64,000 nt of DNA, from assembly GCF_900070205.1 (NCBI RefSeq), contig NZ_FAOO01000010.1:1-64000 (forward strand), read 5' to 3'. The DNA is from Candidatus Thermokryptus mobilis (GTDB lineage: Bacteria; Bacteroidota; Ignavibacteria; Kryptoniales; Kryptoniaceae). Shown here one piece after another: positions 33,478 through 43,438 of this stretch. The translations under genes and the position numbers were made by a program. The notes below the pieces were generated by a model that was given only the letters and a program-made list of their open reading frames with translations, did no database searches and was not told where the DNA came from. Numbering within the stretch: position 1 is the stretch's first letter; each line of letters begins with the position of its first letter.

Positions 33478-36255
33478 ATGCTTGAAAAGATAATAATCCG
33501 CGGAGCAAGACAACACAACTTAAAAAACATAAATCTTGAAATCCCAAGGGAAAAATTAATCGTCATCACAGGTGTATCCGGTTCGGGAAAATCTTCACTT
33601 GCTTTTGACACCATCTACGCCGAGGGACAAAGAAGATATGTTGAGTCGCTTTCGTCCTATGCGAGACAATTTCTTGATATAATGGAAAAACCAGATGTTG
33701 ATTTGATTGATGGTCTAAGTCCAGCGATTTCAATTGACCAAAAATCAGTAAGCCACAATCCGAGGTCAACTGTTGGAACGGTGACAGAAATTTATGATTA
33801 TCTGCGTCTTCTCTTCGCAAGGGTAGGTATCCAATTTTGTTATAACTGTGGGAAAAGGGTTCAAAAGCAATCAACAGATCAAATCGTTGAAAACATCTTG
33901 AAAATAGGCAATGGGAAAAGGATTGAAATTTTTGCGCCTGTCGTAAGAGGTAGAAAAGGTCATTACAGGGAACTATTTGAAAAAATATTAAAAGACGGTT
34001 TTCTGAGAGTAAGGGTTGACGGGAAGGTGCTTGAGATAACCCCTGGGATGCAAGTTGATAGATATAAAACGCACAACATTGAAATTTTAATAGACAAACT
34101 GACGGTTTCCGAAAACGCAAGGAGAAGGATTTATGAGGCGGTTGAACTCGCCCTTGATTATGGGAATGATTCAGTAATAGTCAATGATGGTTCTGAAGAT
34201 TTATTTTTCAGCAAGCATCTCGCTTGTGTTGATTGTGGAATAAGTTATGAGGAACTTTCCCCGAATTCATTTTCTTTTAATTCACCTTACGGCGCTTGTC
34301 CCGAATGCGATGGGCTCGGAGAAAAAATGGAAATTGATGTGAAATTGATAATTCCAGATGATTCAATTTCAATTTCCGACGGAGCTATAGCGCCATATGG
34401 AAAAGAAAGGGATACTTGGGAATGGTCACTTTTAAAATCCGTCGCAAAAAAATACAAAATTGATCTCAACAAGCCCATAAAAGAACTTTCAAAGGAGAAA
34501 CTTAACATCCTACTTTATGGCGCAGGGGATGAAAAATTTCAGGTGAAATACACCTACTCAGATGGATATGTAGCGACATATTTACATAAATTTGAAGGCG
34601 TGATAAATAACCTCAAGCAAATATACTACAATACGACATCTGAAAGCATTCGTGAATGGGTGGAAAGTTTTATGAGAGCTCAACCGTGTAAGTTATGCAA
34701 CGGCAAGCGACTCAAAAAATCATCACTTGCGGTAAAACTCGTTGACGCCAAAACCGGTGAAAAAACCGGGATAGATGAGATCGTTGAAATGTCAATTAAA
34801 TCTGCGTATGATTTTTTTGAGAACTTAAATCTTTCGGAGAGGGAATTTTTAATAGCGAATCAAATCCTTAAAGAGATAAAATCAAGGTTGAAATTTTTAC
34901 TTGATGTTGGACTTGACTATTTAACGCTTAACAGACCTGCAAGAACACTTTCTGGAGGTGAATCGCAACGGATTCGTCTTGCTACGCAAATTGGCTCACA
35001 ACTTTCCGGTGTACTTTATGTCCTTGACGAACCAAGCATAGGTTTACACCAAAGGGATAACCTGCGTTTGATCCAATCATTGAAAAATTTGAGAGACCTC
35101 GGGAACACAGTGATAGTCGTTGAACATGACAAAGAAACCATAGAAAACGCTGACTTTGTCATTGACCTTGGACCTGGGGCTGGTGAACATGGCGGATATG
35201 TCATAGCCATGGGAAAACCAAACGAACTTGACAACAACTCTATAACAGCACAATACCTTAAAGGAAAAAAGAAAATTGAAGTCCCGAAAAAAAGGAGGGA
35301 AGGAAATGGCAAATACCTTATTTTGAGGGGAGCTCGTGGAAATAACCTGAAAAATATAAATGTGAAATTTCCACTTGGAAAATTCATCTGCGTGACTGGC
35401 GTAAGTGGCTCTGGTAAATCAACGCTGATAAATGAAACGCTCTACAGAATACTTGCCAAACACTTCTACAATTCAAATGAAGAACCATTACCTTACACCT
35501 CAATTGAGGGGATTGAAAACATAGACAAGGTGATTGAAATAGATCAATCGCCAATTGGAAGAACTCCGCGCTCAAACCCGGCCACATACACCGGGGTTTT
35601 CACATTTATAAGAGAACTTTTTTCACAGCTTCCGGAATCTCGCCTTCGCGGTTATAAACCAGGCAGGTTTAGCTTCAATGTCAAGGGTGGTAGATGCGAT
35701 GCTTGTGAGGGTTCAGGGGTAAAAAAGATAGAAATGCACTTCCTACCAGATGTTTATGTGACTTGCGATGTCTGCAAGGGAAAGAGATACAACAAGGAAA
35801 CACTTGAAATTAAATACAAGGGGAAATCAATAAGCGATGTCCTTAATATGACTGTCTCCGAAGCGCTTGAATTTTTTAAGGATATCCCGAACATAAAAAG
35901 GAAACTCCAAACTCTCTACGATGTCGGACTTGGGTACATAAAACTTGGTCAGCCAGCCACAACCCTCTCAGGTGGTGAAGCACAAAGGGTTAAACTTGCA
36001 ACAGAACTTTCAAAAGTTGCAACAGGTAAAACACTTTACATACTTGACGAACCAACAACAGGTCTTCACTTTGAAGATGTGAAAATGCTACTTGATGTCC
36101 TGAATAAACTTGTTGATAAAGGGAACACGGTTATAGTGATTGAACATAACCTTGAAGTTATTAAAGTTGCTGACTGGATAATTGACCTTGGTCCCGAAGG
36201 CGGTGATGACGGTGGTTATATCGTCGCTGAAGGAACTCCTGAGGAAATCGCCTAA
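33478..36255 (+). CDS. uvrA: Excinuclease ABC subunit A
   Basis: DNA damage recognition ATPase of nucleotide excision repair, 925 residues as usual. Two ABC ATPase modules with Walker [10 protein letters not shown] (near residue 33) and GVSGSGKST (near 645), two signatures starting LSGGE, and zinc fingers CVDCG...CPECDG and CDACEGSG...CDVCKGKRY. It follows kdsC by 16 bases, so it may be co-transcribed with it. Complete, no odd features. Confidence 0.97.
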   Translation: MLEKIIIRGARQHNLKNINLEIPREKLIVITGVSGSGKSSLAFDTIYAEGQRRYVESLSSYARQFLDIMEKPDVDLIDGLSPAISIDQKSVSHNPRSTVGTVTEIYDYLRLLFARVGIQFCYNCGKRVQKQSTDQIVENILKIGNGKRIEIFAPVVRGRKGHYRELFEKILKDGFLRVRVDGKVLEITPGMQVDRYKTHNIEILIDKLTVSENARRRIYEAVELALDYGNDSVIVNDGSEDLFFSKHLACVDCGISYEELSPNSFSFNSPYGACPECDGLGEKMEIDVKLIIPDDSISISDGAIAPYGKERDTWEWSLLKSVAKKYKIDLNKPIKELSKEKLNILLYGAGDEKFQVKYTYSDGYVATYLHKFEGVINNLKQIYYNTTSESIREWVESFMRAQPCKLCNGKRLKKSSLAVKLVDAKTGEKTGIDEIVEMSIKSAYDFFENLNLSEREFLIANQILKEIKSRLKFLLDVGLDYLTLNRPARTLSGGESQRIRLATQIGSQLSGVLYVLDEPSIGLHQRDNLRLIQSLKNLRDLGNTVIVVEHDKETIENADFVIDLGPGAGEHGGYVIAMGKPNELDNNSITAQYLKGKKKIEVPKKRREGNGKYLILRGARGNNLKNINVKFPLGKFICVTGVSGSGKSTLINETLYRILAKHFYNSNEEPLPYTSIEGIENIDKVIEIDQSPIGRTPRSNPATYTGVFTFIRELFSQLPESRLRGYKPGRFSFNVKGGRCDACEGSGVKKIEMHFLPDVYVTCDVCKGKRYNKETLEIKYKGKSISDVLNMTVSEALEFFKDIPNIKRKLQTLYDVGLGYIKLGQPATTLSGGEAQRVKLATELSKVATGKTLYILDEPTTGLHFEDVKMLLDVLNKLVDKGNTVIVIEHNLEVIKVADWIIDLGPEGGDDGGYIVAEGTPEEIA

Positions 36256-36301
36256 ATCCAAAGTCCTATACAGGAAAATTCTTAAAGAAGGAACTTGGAA
36301 T

Positions 36302-37132
36302 TTAAAATGAATCAATTATACTCTTAAGCCAAGGCATTGCTTCCGTTATGAAGCTCGGACCATGATGTGCAAGGAAATCGTAAATCCCAGGTGTTATAAA
36401 AATCTTGCCCTCCTTCACTGCCTTGATATCTCCAAACCTCGCATTGAACATACTTAAAATCCTTTCTCTCTCCCTTCGCTTTGAAAACATCTTCGGCTCA
36501 TAAATAATCAAATCGGGGTTCAAATCCTTAACCTTTTCATCATCGGACTTAAGCCATTCTGCAGGGAATTCCCCAAATATATTTACGCCTCCAAGAAGTT
36601 CAATTGCATCAGTTATATAACTATAAGCACCAAATGTCACAGGTCCTCCGAGGTCAATTTCAACATAAACCCTCGGTTTAACTTCCTTTCTCGCACTTGA
36701 AATCAAATTACCAAGCTCCGTTGTCAATTTTCTCTCAATTTCCCTTGCCCTTGAAACATAGCCGGTGACAGCTCCAACTTCAAAACAGGTAGCGATTATC
36801 TCAGAAACAGATGGCGGAAGACGAACGGGATAAACATTGAACTTATCGTTCAGCTTCTCAATGAGTTCAAGTTGATACCCGGTCGTAGTGAAAATTATAT
36901 CTGGCATAAGTTCTTTTAGTTTATCTTCCTTGAACGAGTTATAGCTTCCAACAATGTTTTTCTTTCTTGCTGATTCCGGTCTTACGCAATAAACGCTCAC
37001 TCCAACGACAAAATCCCCAAGACCCATTTGAAAAAGCGCCTCCGTGACAGCTGGGCTGAAACTAACTATCCTTTCGCATCTCTCGGGGAGAAAAAGTTCT
37101 TTATGTGTTAACTCGCAATAAACCTTTCTCAA
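36302..37132 (-). CDS. BtuF-like metal/cobalamin-binding protein without a signal peptide
   Basis: A 276-residue protein of the cobalamin or iron-siderophore periplasmic-binding family (BtuF/FepB, TroA-like fold): ERIVSFSPAVTEALFQMGLGDFVVGV, LKELMPDIIFTTTGYQLELIEKL and SYITDAIELLGGVNIFGE. The N-terminus MRKVYCELTHKEL has no signal peptide or lipobox, so the protein may be cytoplasmic or reach the periplasm by another route. No ABC transporter genes are nearby; it is last in an operon with PHP, DUF2520 and MEMO1 genes. Ligand unknown. Confidence 0.85.
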   Translation of the reverse strand: MRKVYCELTHKELFLPERCERIVSFSPAVTEALFQMGLGDFVVGVSVYCVRPESARKKNIVGSYNSFKEDKLKELMPDIIFTTTGYQLELIEKLNDKFNVYPVRLPPSVSEIIATCFEVGAVTGYVSRAREIERKLTTELGNLISSARKEVKPRVYVEIDLGGPVTFGAYSYITDAIELLGGVNIFGEFPAEWLKSDDEKVKDLNPDLIIYEPKMFSKRRERERILSMFNARFGDIKAVKEGKIFITPGIYDFLAHHGPSFITEAMPWLKSIIDSF

Positions 37133-37136
37133 ACAT

Positions 37137-37940
37137 TTACCTGATTTTTATTTCCTTCCTTTCCCTCTTATCAAAAACCGAAATCTTCCCATCCGCATAT
37201 CTTTCAACCAACTCATAAGCCATGCTGAAATCGCGCCCAACATCCCCTGGGTCGTGCGCATCGGAACCAAGCGTAATCGGAATACCATACTCTTTGACAA
37301 GTTCAAGTATCTTAAACGATGGATAAATTTCTGCAACCTTATGTCTTAACCCCGATATGTTAATCTCAACGCACAAACCATTTCGCTTTATCATAGAAAA
37401 AATCTCCCTGATCAAATCCTCAAAATCATCGTTCGCCTTATGCCCGAACTTCTTTATCAAATCAAAATGACCAATCACATCAAACAACCCCGAACTAACA
37501 AGCTTTTTCATAATTTGATAATAACTTTCATACACAGCGTTGACATCCTGCCCCTCCCATTTCCACGACTGCTTGTGACTTGCTATGTTCCATTCACCGA
37601 TGAAATGAATAGAACCGATGACATAATCAAAATCCCCATACTTAATAAAATCGCTGATGAAGCTAATTTCACTCTCAATGAACTCCGCCTCAATCCCAAA
37701 CCTGATTTTAATTTTATCCCCAAACTCCTCAACGACTTCTCGGTACCAGCTTCTGTAAATTTCAAATTCCTCAACCTTCATCCTATGGTCAGGGTCAAAA
37801 TCGCCAGGTAAAGGCATATGATCAGAAAGCCCAATCTCGGATAAATTTTTTGAAATCGCGCTTAAAACATAATCCCTTGGTTCACCTTTTGCGTGGTTGC
37901 AAAGTTTTGTATGAGTATGGTAATCTACCATAGCGCTCAA
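37137..37940 (-). CDS. PHP-family histidinol-phosphatase (HisK-like)
   Basis: A 267-residue PHP metal-dependent phosphoesterase. Metal ligands are visible in VDYHTHTKLCNHAKG, GLSDHMP, VIGSIHFIG and TLGSDAHDP. The set and length match HisJ/HisK-type histidinol-phosphatases, which act in histidine synthesis; no other his gene is near, so substrate is inferred. The start is TTG at 37940 (overlapping the upstream stop) or the ATG at 37931. Confidence 0.88.
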   Translation of the reverse strand: MSAMVDYHTHTKLCNHAKGEPRDYVLSAISKNLSEIGLSDHMPLPGDFDPDHRMKVEEFEIYRSWYREVVEEFGDKIKIRFGIEAEFIESEISFISDFIKYGDFDYVIGSIHFIGEWNIASHKQSWKWEGQDVNAVYESYYQIMKKLVSSGLFDVIGHFDLIKKFGHKANDDFEDLIREIFSMIKRNGLCVEINISGLRHKVAEIYPSFKILELVKEYGIPITLGSDAHDPGDVGRDFSMAYELVERYADGKISVFDKRERKEIKIR

Positions 37941-38839
37941 AATACTTTCTTTCCGATATATGAACTTACAAGGTCAAGAAATTCGGACGCCCGTTTAGCC
38001 GATATACTACCCTTCTTAAAAGCAACTCTTATCGTCTCAATCGCAAGCGACGAATAAAGCGGAAGGATTTCCGGGAACCTACTTTTTAATTCTTCAAGAT
38101 GCGATTTCACTGTCTCAATGTCACCCCTTTCAATAGGTCCAGTTAGCGCCTTAATCGGTCCAAATGCACCTGCGTTTTTCAACGATGCATCAATCAAAGG
38201 GAATAAAAATTTATGGTCAAAACCTATACCAGCCCTTTCAAAAATTTCATCAACGGCATTTAACAAAGACACCAAATAATTTGAAGCGAAAACACAAGCG
38301 ATATGATAAAGAACCTTTTGCGATTTCTCTATCAAAACTATGTTCTTATCAAAGCCGTAAAAAATCCACCTTGTTATGTCATAAATTCTCTCGCTACCCT
38401 CAAGCGTAAACCTTATCTTTTTTATTTCATCCAAAGAGTGGTCAAAATGGGAAACAGAGTAAATTGGATGCAAGGAGCCAACCTCAGCACCTCGGTTCCT
38501 AACTTTATAAAGGACATCACTTGACATAACCCCGGAAGTATGATAAACGACGAGATTTTTAAAGTTTAAGTTTTTTAATTCTGAGATTTCACAAGCGACA
38601 CTTTCAATTGCTGAATCTGGCGTTGTTATAAACACAACTTCAACACTTCCTGGCAAATCACCGATAAATTTCCCTGAAAATTCAACTTTAACCCTTTCTT
38701 GAAACCTTCTCAACGATTCATCGCTTCTGCTGATAACAGCTACAATTTTGTGTCCGATTATCTCAGATAAAAATTTCCCAATCAAAGTCCCAACTCTCCC
38801 AGCACCTAAAATCGCTATGTTGAAGACCTTGAAAGTCAA
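37937..38839 (-). CDS. Rossmann-like / DUF2520 dehydrogenase-type protein
   Basis: A 300-residue protein with an N-terminal NAD(P)-binding fold (ILGAGRVGTLIGKFL) and a C-terminal DUF2520 helical domain (about 140-290; GSLHPIYSV marks the join). The layout resembles ketopantoate or pyrroline-5-carboxylate reductases, but the true substrate of this family is unknown to me. It starts with TTG overlapping the MEMO1-like stop (TTGA), so it is translationally coupled. Confidence 0.85.
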   Translation of the reverse strand: MTFKVFNIAILGAGRVGTLIGKFLSEIIGHKIVAVISRSDESLRRFQERVKVEFSGKFIGDLPGSVEVVFITTPDSAIESVACEISELKNLNFKNLVVYHTSGVMSSDVLYKVRNRGAEVGSLHPIYSVSHFDHSLDEIKKIRFTLEGSERIYDITRWIFYGFDKNIVLIEKSQKVLYHIACVFASNYLVSLLNAVDEIFERAGIGFDHKFLFPLIDASLKNAGAFGPIKALTGPIERGDIETVKSHLEELKSRFPEILPLYSSLAIETIRVAFKKGSISAKRASEFLDLVSSYIGKKVF

Positions 38840-39693
38840 TTCACACCAACCTGTTTAAATAAGACAGCTGAAAGATAACCCACAACGCCAGTTCTATCTC
38901 CCGTGACATCGCCAGAGTTACAATAATGAAGTATTTCAGATTTATCAGCGCCGAGTTTTTTAGCTGCACTCATAACAGCAACCGTTGGTCCACCACCACA
39001 TGCTTCACATCTTTGCTGTTCAAGGTCGTCCATAAGTTTCTCGGGGCTAAATTCCGCGACATCATCAATCACGATCTTATCAAACTTCAATGCGATATCA
39101 TAAGGATAATAATGTGATAGATCTGTGCTCGCAACAAGAAGGACATTTCTATCTTTCAAAACCTCTCCAAGTATATCGCCAAGCCGAAAACAATAATCCG
39201 CTTTTTGATCACCCATAACAATTGGAATTAGTTTAAAATATCCAAGCGACTTCTGAAGAAATGGCAAATGAACTTCTATGGCGTGTTCTTGTCTGTGCCC
39301 GTAAGCTGAAAATTCAATCAAACCATTGCCCCTTTCAACTATCAATTCGGCTAAATCAACATCAATTTCTATTTCCCCTAGTGGTGTTTTGTATGCCCTT
39401 CCATCATAAACCGAAATGCCATCAAAATATTCCCTATGACTTGGCGAAACAACGACGACAGTATCAAAACTTTTACCACGAAGCAAAGAATAAGCAACAG
39501 CGGCTGTTTGACCCGAATACATATAGCCTGCATGAGGTGCTATTATACCTTTAATTTCACCGTTGATTTTCTTATCACCTACTATATCAACCGACCTTTC
39601 AAACATCTTTTCAATTTCTGCGTTTAAAATTGATGGGACATCCGGGTAGAATAATCCAGCAACAGCTGGTGGTCTGACTTTTTCTTTGATCAT
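38836..39693 (-). CDS. MEMO1-family protein (AmmeMemoRadiSam system protein B)
   Basis: A 285-residue protein of the MEMO1 family, related to extradiol dioxygenases. Features: VRPPAVAGLFYPD at the start, IIAPHAGYMYSG with metal-ligand His, VVVSPSHREYF, and STDLSHYYP. The ATG at 39691-39693 overlaps the AMMECR1 stop as ATGA; an in-frame extension into that gene is unlikely. It usually occurs with AMMECR1 and a radical SAM enzyme; the last is not in this window. In related species MEMO1 binds copper or iron. Confidence 0.92.
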   Translation of the reverse strand: MIKEKVRPPAVAGLFYPDVPSILNAEIEKMFERSVDIVGDKKINGEIKGIIAPHAGYMYSGQTAAVAYSLLRGKSFDTVVVVSPSHREYFDGISVYDGRAYKTPLGEIEIDVDLAELIVERGNGLIEFSAYGHRQEHAIEVHLPFLQKSLGYFKLIPIVMGDQKADYCFRLGDILGEVLKDRNVLLVASTDLSHYYPYDIALKFDKIVIDDVAEFSPEKLMDDLEQQRCEACGGGPTVAVMSAAKKLGADKSEILHYCNSGDVTGDRTGVVGYLSAVLFKQVGVN

Positions 39694-40265
39694 AATTTTT
39701 CGCTCATTTTTTGTTTGAAATCGCTCTCTTTGAAAATTATCGCAGAGAAAATATAAATTTCCGTCCCTTCGCTTTTCCAACAATCCGGAGGTAAGCCCGC
39801 CTTCAAACAGGTGTGCTCAAGGAATTCATCTCTTGTTAAGTTATGCTCAATTGCAACCTGAGGTAAAAGAAGCCCACGCCTCCACCCCTTCTTTATCATT
39901 ATCCCATGCTCACCAATTTTTATCTCATCAACCGACTTAACAGGTCTCAATGGCGACAAAACCGAAATCTCTATCTCAAGATTTTCAACCTCATACGGTT
40001 CAACCGGTGGAAATCGCGGGTCCTCAAGAGCTGCTTTTGCTGCAACTTCGTTGACCGTCTCAGCTAGTGGTTTTACAGCCTCAACATATCCAATACAACC
40101 ACGCAAATTATCGTTAATGGTTATCGTCACGAAAGCACCACATGGTGTTTTCAAATTTTCAGTGCTCGGCATAACTTCGGGAAGTTCTCCCCCATTTACG
40201 ACGCTTGTTATTGATCGGCGGGCAATCCGCAAAAGTTCAATTTTCTCTTCATCGGTGAGGTTCAT
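39690..40265 (-). CDS. AMMECR1-domain protein (AmmeMemoRadiSam system protein A)
   Basis: A 191-residue AMMECR1 protein: GAFVTITINDNLRGCIGYVE with the invariant LRGCIG motif, AALEDPRFPPV, and LLLPQVAIEHNLTRDEFLEH. First gene of an operon with MEMO1-like, DUF2520, PHP and BtuF-like genes. The family role is unknown. Confidence 0.93.
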   Translation of the reverse strand: MNLTDEEKIELLRIARRSITSVVNGGELPEVMPSTENLKTPCGAFVTITINDNLRGCIGYVEAVKPLAETVNEVAAKAALEDPRFPPVEPYEVENLEIEISVLSPLRPVKSVDEIKIGEHGIMIKKGWRRGLLLPQVAIEHNLTRDEFLEHTCLKAGLPPDCWKSEGTEIYIFSAIIFKESDFKQKMSEKL

Positions 40266-40336
40266 CGGATCCTCAAAATTAAATTTTCCAACAATAAACT
40301 AATTAAAATTACAAAATTTTTCAAGTCCAACAAACA

Positions 40337-41170
40337 TCACCTCAAAATGAAAACACGATAACCGCCAAACGCCGAAAGAATTTCCTCCTCATTCCTTATC
40401 TCATCAAAAAAGCCAAATACAGTTGAACCGCTCCCCGACATAAGCGAGAACAAAGCCCCAAGCTCATAAAGTTTTGCCTTTATCTTCCCTACCTCAGGAT
40501 AGTGCGAAAAAACAAGCTCCTCAAAATCGTTCTCAATCTCCATCTTCAAATTTTCAGGCGAATTGATATACTGAATGAAAATTTCCTTCAAACTTCTCTT
40601 TCCGGCATGGTCTCGCAGTTTCAAATTTCCATAAGCCCAGGCGGTTGAAATTTTTATGTTCGGATACACTAAAACAATTTTATAAGGGAAATCAACTTGT
40701 AGCGGTTCAATCACCTCACCACGACCGGTGGCATAAGCCGTCCCTCCCCTTATGAAGAAAGGAACATCAGAACCGATCAATCCAGCAAGCTCGCAGAGGA
40801 AATCCCCATCAGCTCCTGTCTCAAACAGAATGTTAAGTGCTTTCAAAACACCGGCAGCATCACTACTCCCACCCCCAAGCCCAGCTCCAACTGGAATTAC
40901 CTTCTTCAAAAAAATCCTCACCCCAGAATGTATCCCAAAACTTTCAATAAAAATCCTCGCTGACCTCAAACACAAATTTTCAAAATCCAACGGGACTTCG
41001 CTTGAATCTGTCTCAAACTCAATCCTATCTGAAACTTCAACTTCAATCTCATCAAAAAGCTTGACCTCGTGAAAAATCGTCTCAATATCGTGATACCCGT
41101 CTGGACGTTTTCTCAGAACCCTCAACCCAATGTTTATCTTTGCGGGCGATAAAACCTTGACACTTTCCAT
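40337..41170 (-). CDS. ispE: 4-diphosphocytidyl-2-C-methyl-D-erythritol kinase
   Basis: GHMP kinase of the methylerythritol (MEP) isoprenoid pathway, 277 residues. SPAKINIGLRVLRKRPDGYHDIET at the start (Lys is conserved), ATP motif PVGAGLGGGSSDAAGVL, and the third motif MSGSGSTVFG. It implies the MEP route to isoprenoids, which feed GGGP synthase and UbiA found elsewhere in this window. It follows the adenosyltransferase gene by three bases. Confidence 0.95.
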   Translation of the reverse strand: MESVKVLSPAKINIGLRVLRKRPDGYHDIETIFHEVKLFDEIEVEVSDRIEFETDSSEVPLDFENLCLRSARIFIESFGIHSGVRIFLKKVIPVGAGLGGGSSDAAGVLKALNILFETGADGDFLCELAGLIGSDVPFFIRGGTAYATGRGEVIEPLQVDFPYKIVLVYPNIKISTAWAYGNLKLRDHAGKRSLKEIFIQYINSPENLKMEIENDFEELVFSHYPEVGKIKAKLYELGALFSLMSGSGSTVFGFFDEIRNEEEILSAFGGYRVFILR

Positions 41171-41173
41171 ATC

Positions 41174-41716
41174 TCAAACACCCCATTTTATATCATCAAC
41201 ACCTTCAATTTTATTCGCATATCTTGCAAGGACAAAAAATAAATCAGATAGGCGATTCACAAAAGGGATTACTTTTTCATTTATCTTTTCAACTTCAGAA
41301 AGAGAAATTATCCTCCTTTCAGCTCTCCTACAAACAGCCCTTGCGAGGTGCAAAACGGATGAGAGAAAACTCCCACCAGGAAGTATAAAATTTTTTAACT
41401 GTTCAAGCTCTGCTTCCAGTTCATCAATAAAATTCTCAACAAGTTTAACATCTTCTTCGCCTATCCTTTTCAACTTCGGGCTCTTAACATCAAATGGGGT
41501 GGCAAGGTCAGCTCCAAGCGTAAACAAAAGATTTTGAACCGTTTGAACTATCTCATTTATCTTTTCATCCCTTGAAATAGATCTCACAATACCAAGCACA
41601 GCGTTAAGTTCATCAACCGTCCCGTAAGCTTCAACTCTAACATTGTTTTTCTTCACCCTTGCTCCACCGAACAGTGATGTTGTGCCATCATCACCTGTGC
41701 GCGTGTAGATTTTCAT
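41174..41716 (-). CDS. PduO-type cobalamin adenosyltransferase
   Basis: Converts cob(I)alamin and ATP to adenosylcobalamin. The 180-residue protein starts with KIYTRTGDDGTTSLFGGARV and contains AVCRRAERRI, both diagnostic for the PduO/MMAB family. Starts at ATG 41714-41716 inside the end of the SirB1-like gene. Related adenosyltransferases serve vitamin B12-dependent diol dehydratases inside microcompartments, but also methylmalonyl-CoA mutase, so a link to the shell genes at 23117 is possible, not shown. Confidence 0.93.
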   Translation of the reverse strand: MKIYTRTGDDGTTSLFGGARVKKNNVRVEAYGTVDELNAVLGIVRSISRDEKINEIVQTVQNLLFTLGADLATPFDVKSPKLKRIGEEDVKLVENFIDELEAELEQLKNFILPGGSFLSSVLHLARAVCRRAERRIISLSEVEKINEKVIPFVNRLSDLFFVLARYANKIEGVDDIKWGV

Positions 41717-42551
41717 CAAAACTTTCAACCAATTTTATTATCTCAATCAATTTGTTCGCCTTCTCAACATAACCATTGTTTCTATAAGCGAGAACGAGAT
41801 TTCCAAACATCCTTTTCACCACTTCCCTTGCGGTTGCCCGCCTAAAGTAATCATCCTTTGGAACATACCCGAGTTGAGAAAGCAACCTCTCACATTCCAA
41901 CCTTGACATCAACCTCCCACCGTTAAATGGATCAATGAAAATTTCAAAACCATTTGACTCATACTTCACTATAAAATGCCCTGGCATTCCAATTCCATAA
42001 ACAGGCAGGTTAATCCTTCTGCCAACAAGAATGTAAACAAGCGATAATGTGATCGGTATGCCTATTTTCCTGTCAATGACACGATTTATGTAAGAGTTAT
42101 CCGGCTCATAATAATTTTCAAAATTGCCCCTGAAACCTTTCTCAAAAAAGAAAAACTTATTTACAGCATCAATCACATCAAGCACATCTTCCTTTGTATA
42201 AAGTCGCTTTCTCAAATCAACGGCCATAAGGTCAAGAATTTCAGAATAACTTTTGAAATTCACATCCGGATACGCAAACTTTGCGACAAGAAAAGCACCC
42301 CGTTCAAAATCTTCACCATCATTTTTAAAATAATCCACAACCGCATCAATGTATCCTTTATAACGCAACGAATCAATAACTTCATCAAGTAAAATCTTCA
42401 ACCTCGGATTTGCATTTTCCCTATACTTGCTTATCAACTGGGCATGGCTGGGGTCAAGACACATCAATTTTTCATAAGCCGTTTTTGCGACGAAAGAATC
42501 TTCATCATCAAGGAGTTTTATAAGCGAAACTATGTATCTTTCAGAGATCAA
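41691..42551 (-). CDS. SirB1-family transglutaminase-like protein
   Basis: A 286-residue cytoplasmic protein: a HEAT-like N-terminal helical part (residues about 1-80), a SirB1_N transglutaminase-like domain (YEPDNSYINRVIDRKIGIPI, then VYGIGMPGHFIVKY), and a helical end. The Cys of a true transglutaminase is replaced, as in the family. TTG start overlaps the LOG stop by four bases. Function unknown. Confidence 0.85.
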   Translation of the reverse strand: MISERYIVSLIKLLDDEDSFVAKTAYEKLMCLDPSHAQLISKYRENANPRLKILLDEVIDSLRYKGYIDAVVDYFKNDGEDFERGAFLVAKFAYPDVNFKSYSEILDLMAVDLRKRLYTKEDVLDVIDAVNKFFFFEKGFRGNFENYYEPDNSYINRVIDRKIGIPITLSLVYILVGRRINLPVYGIGMPGHFIVKYESNGFEIFIDPFNGGRLMSRLECERLLSQLGYVPKDDYFRRATAREVVKRMFGNLVLAYRNNGYVEKANKLIEIIKLVESFDENLHAHR

Positions 42552-43438
42552 AGATAATGCTTCGTCAATTCATTTTTAAGATATTCAAAAGCTTCAACTG
42601 GCGAATCAACGAATTTAAAAAGTTTCAAATCATCCTTATCAATGACACCATATTCAACCATCGCATCAAAATTTACAATTTTACGCCAATACTCTGTCCC
42701 GTAAACTAAAACAAGAAGTTTTTTCTTTATCTTGCCCGTCTGAAGAAGTGTCAAAACCTCAAATAATTCATCAAGCGTTCCATATCCGCCAGGGAAAATA
42801 ACAAGCGCCTTTGCAAGATAAACAAACCAGAATTTTCTCATAAAGAAATAATGAAACTCAAAGATCAATTCATTCGTGATATACGGGTTTATCTTTTGCT
42901 CATATGGCAAACTTATGTTAAGACCTATACTTATACCCTTTGCCTTTGCTGCCCCCCTATTTGCTGCTTCCATAATCCCTGGACCACCACCAGAACAGAC
43001 CACAAAACGCCGACCGTTTGCATCGCCAAGTCCTTTTGACCACTCGGTTATCAATCTGGCAAGTTCAACAGCATCTTCATAATACCTTGACATATAAAGT
43101 TCAACTTCTGCTTTCTTTCTCTCTTCAAGCAACGACAGAGGAACATCCTTTCCCTTTGTCTCAAATTCTTTTATCCTGTTTTCAATCTCTTTAAGTTTTG
43201 CTCTCACCTCTTTCATCGGTTTCGTTCTTGCCGAACCAAAGAAAACAATCGTATCAACAATTTGATATCTCTTAAACCTTGAGAGTGGCTCAAGATACTC
43301 AGCCAAAATCCTCAAAGCCCTTGCATCAGGGCTGTTTAAAAATTTTAAATTCTTATACGCCTTGATCGGTTGTTTGTTTGAATTTAATGCTTCCTTGACT
43401 TCCTCTTTTGACATCTCGTTCAAATTTTTGTTTATCAT
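42548..43438 (-). CDS. LOG-family (TIGR00730) nucleotide phosphoribohydrolase-like protein
   Basis: A 296-residue LOG-type protein with the conserved SGGGPGIMEAANRGA and the PGGYGTLDELFEVLT motif. About 80 N-terminal residues precede the domain. LOG enzymes cleave nucleoside 5-prime-monophosphates to base and ribose phosphate. Long annotated in databases as lysine decarboxylase, which is misleading. It overlaps the SDR stop by four bases. Confidence 0.9.
   Translation of the reverse strand: MINKNLNEMSKEEVKEALNSNKQPIKAYKNLKFLNSPDARALRILAEYLEPLSRFKRYQIVDTIVFFGSARTKPMKEVRAKLKEIENRIKEFETKGKDVPLSLLEERKKAEVELYMSRYYEDAVELARLITEWSKGLGDANGRRFVVCSGGGPGIMEAANRGAAKAKGISIGLNISLPYEQKINPYITNELIFEFHYFFMRKFWFVYLAKALVIFPGGYGTLDELFEVLTLLQTGKIKKKLLVLVYGTEYWRKIVNFDAMVEYGVIDKDDLKLFKFVDSPVEAFEYLKNELTKHYL

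Noticed and set aside
36245-36300. Imperfect hairpin between the convergent uvrA and BtuF-like genes
   Set aside because: The arms have two adjacent mismatches and no T-run follows, so a terminator could not be supported.
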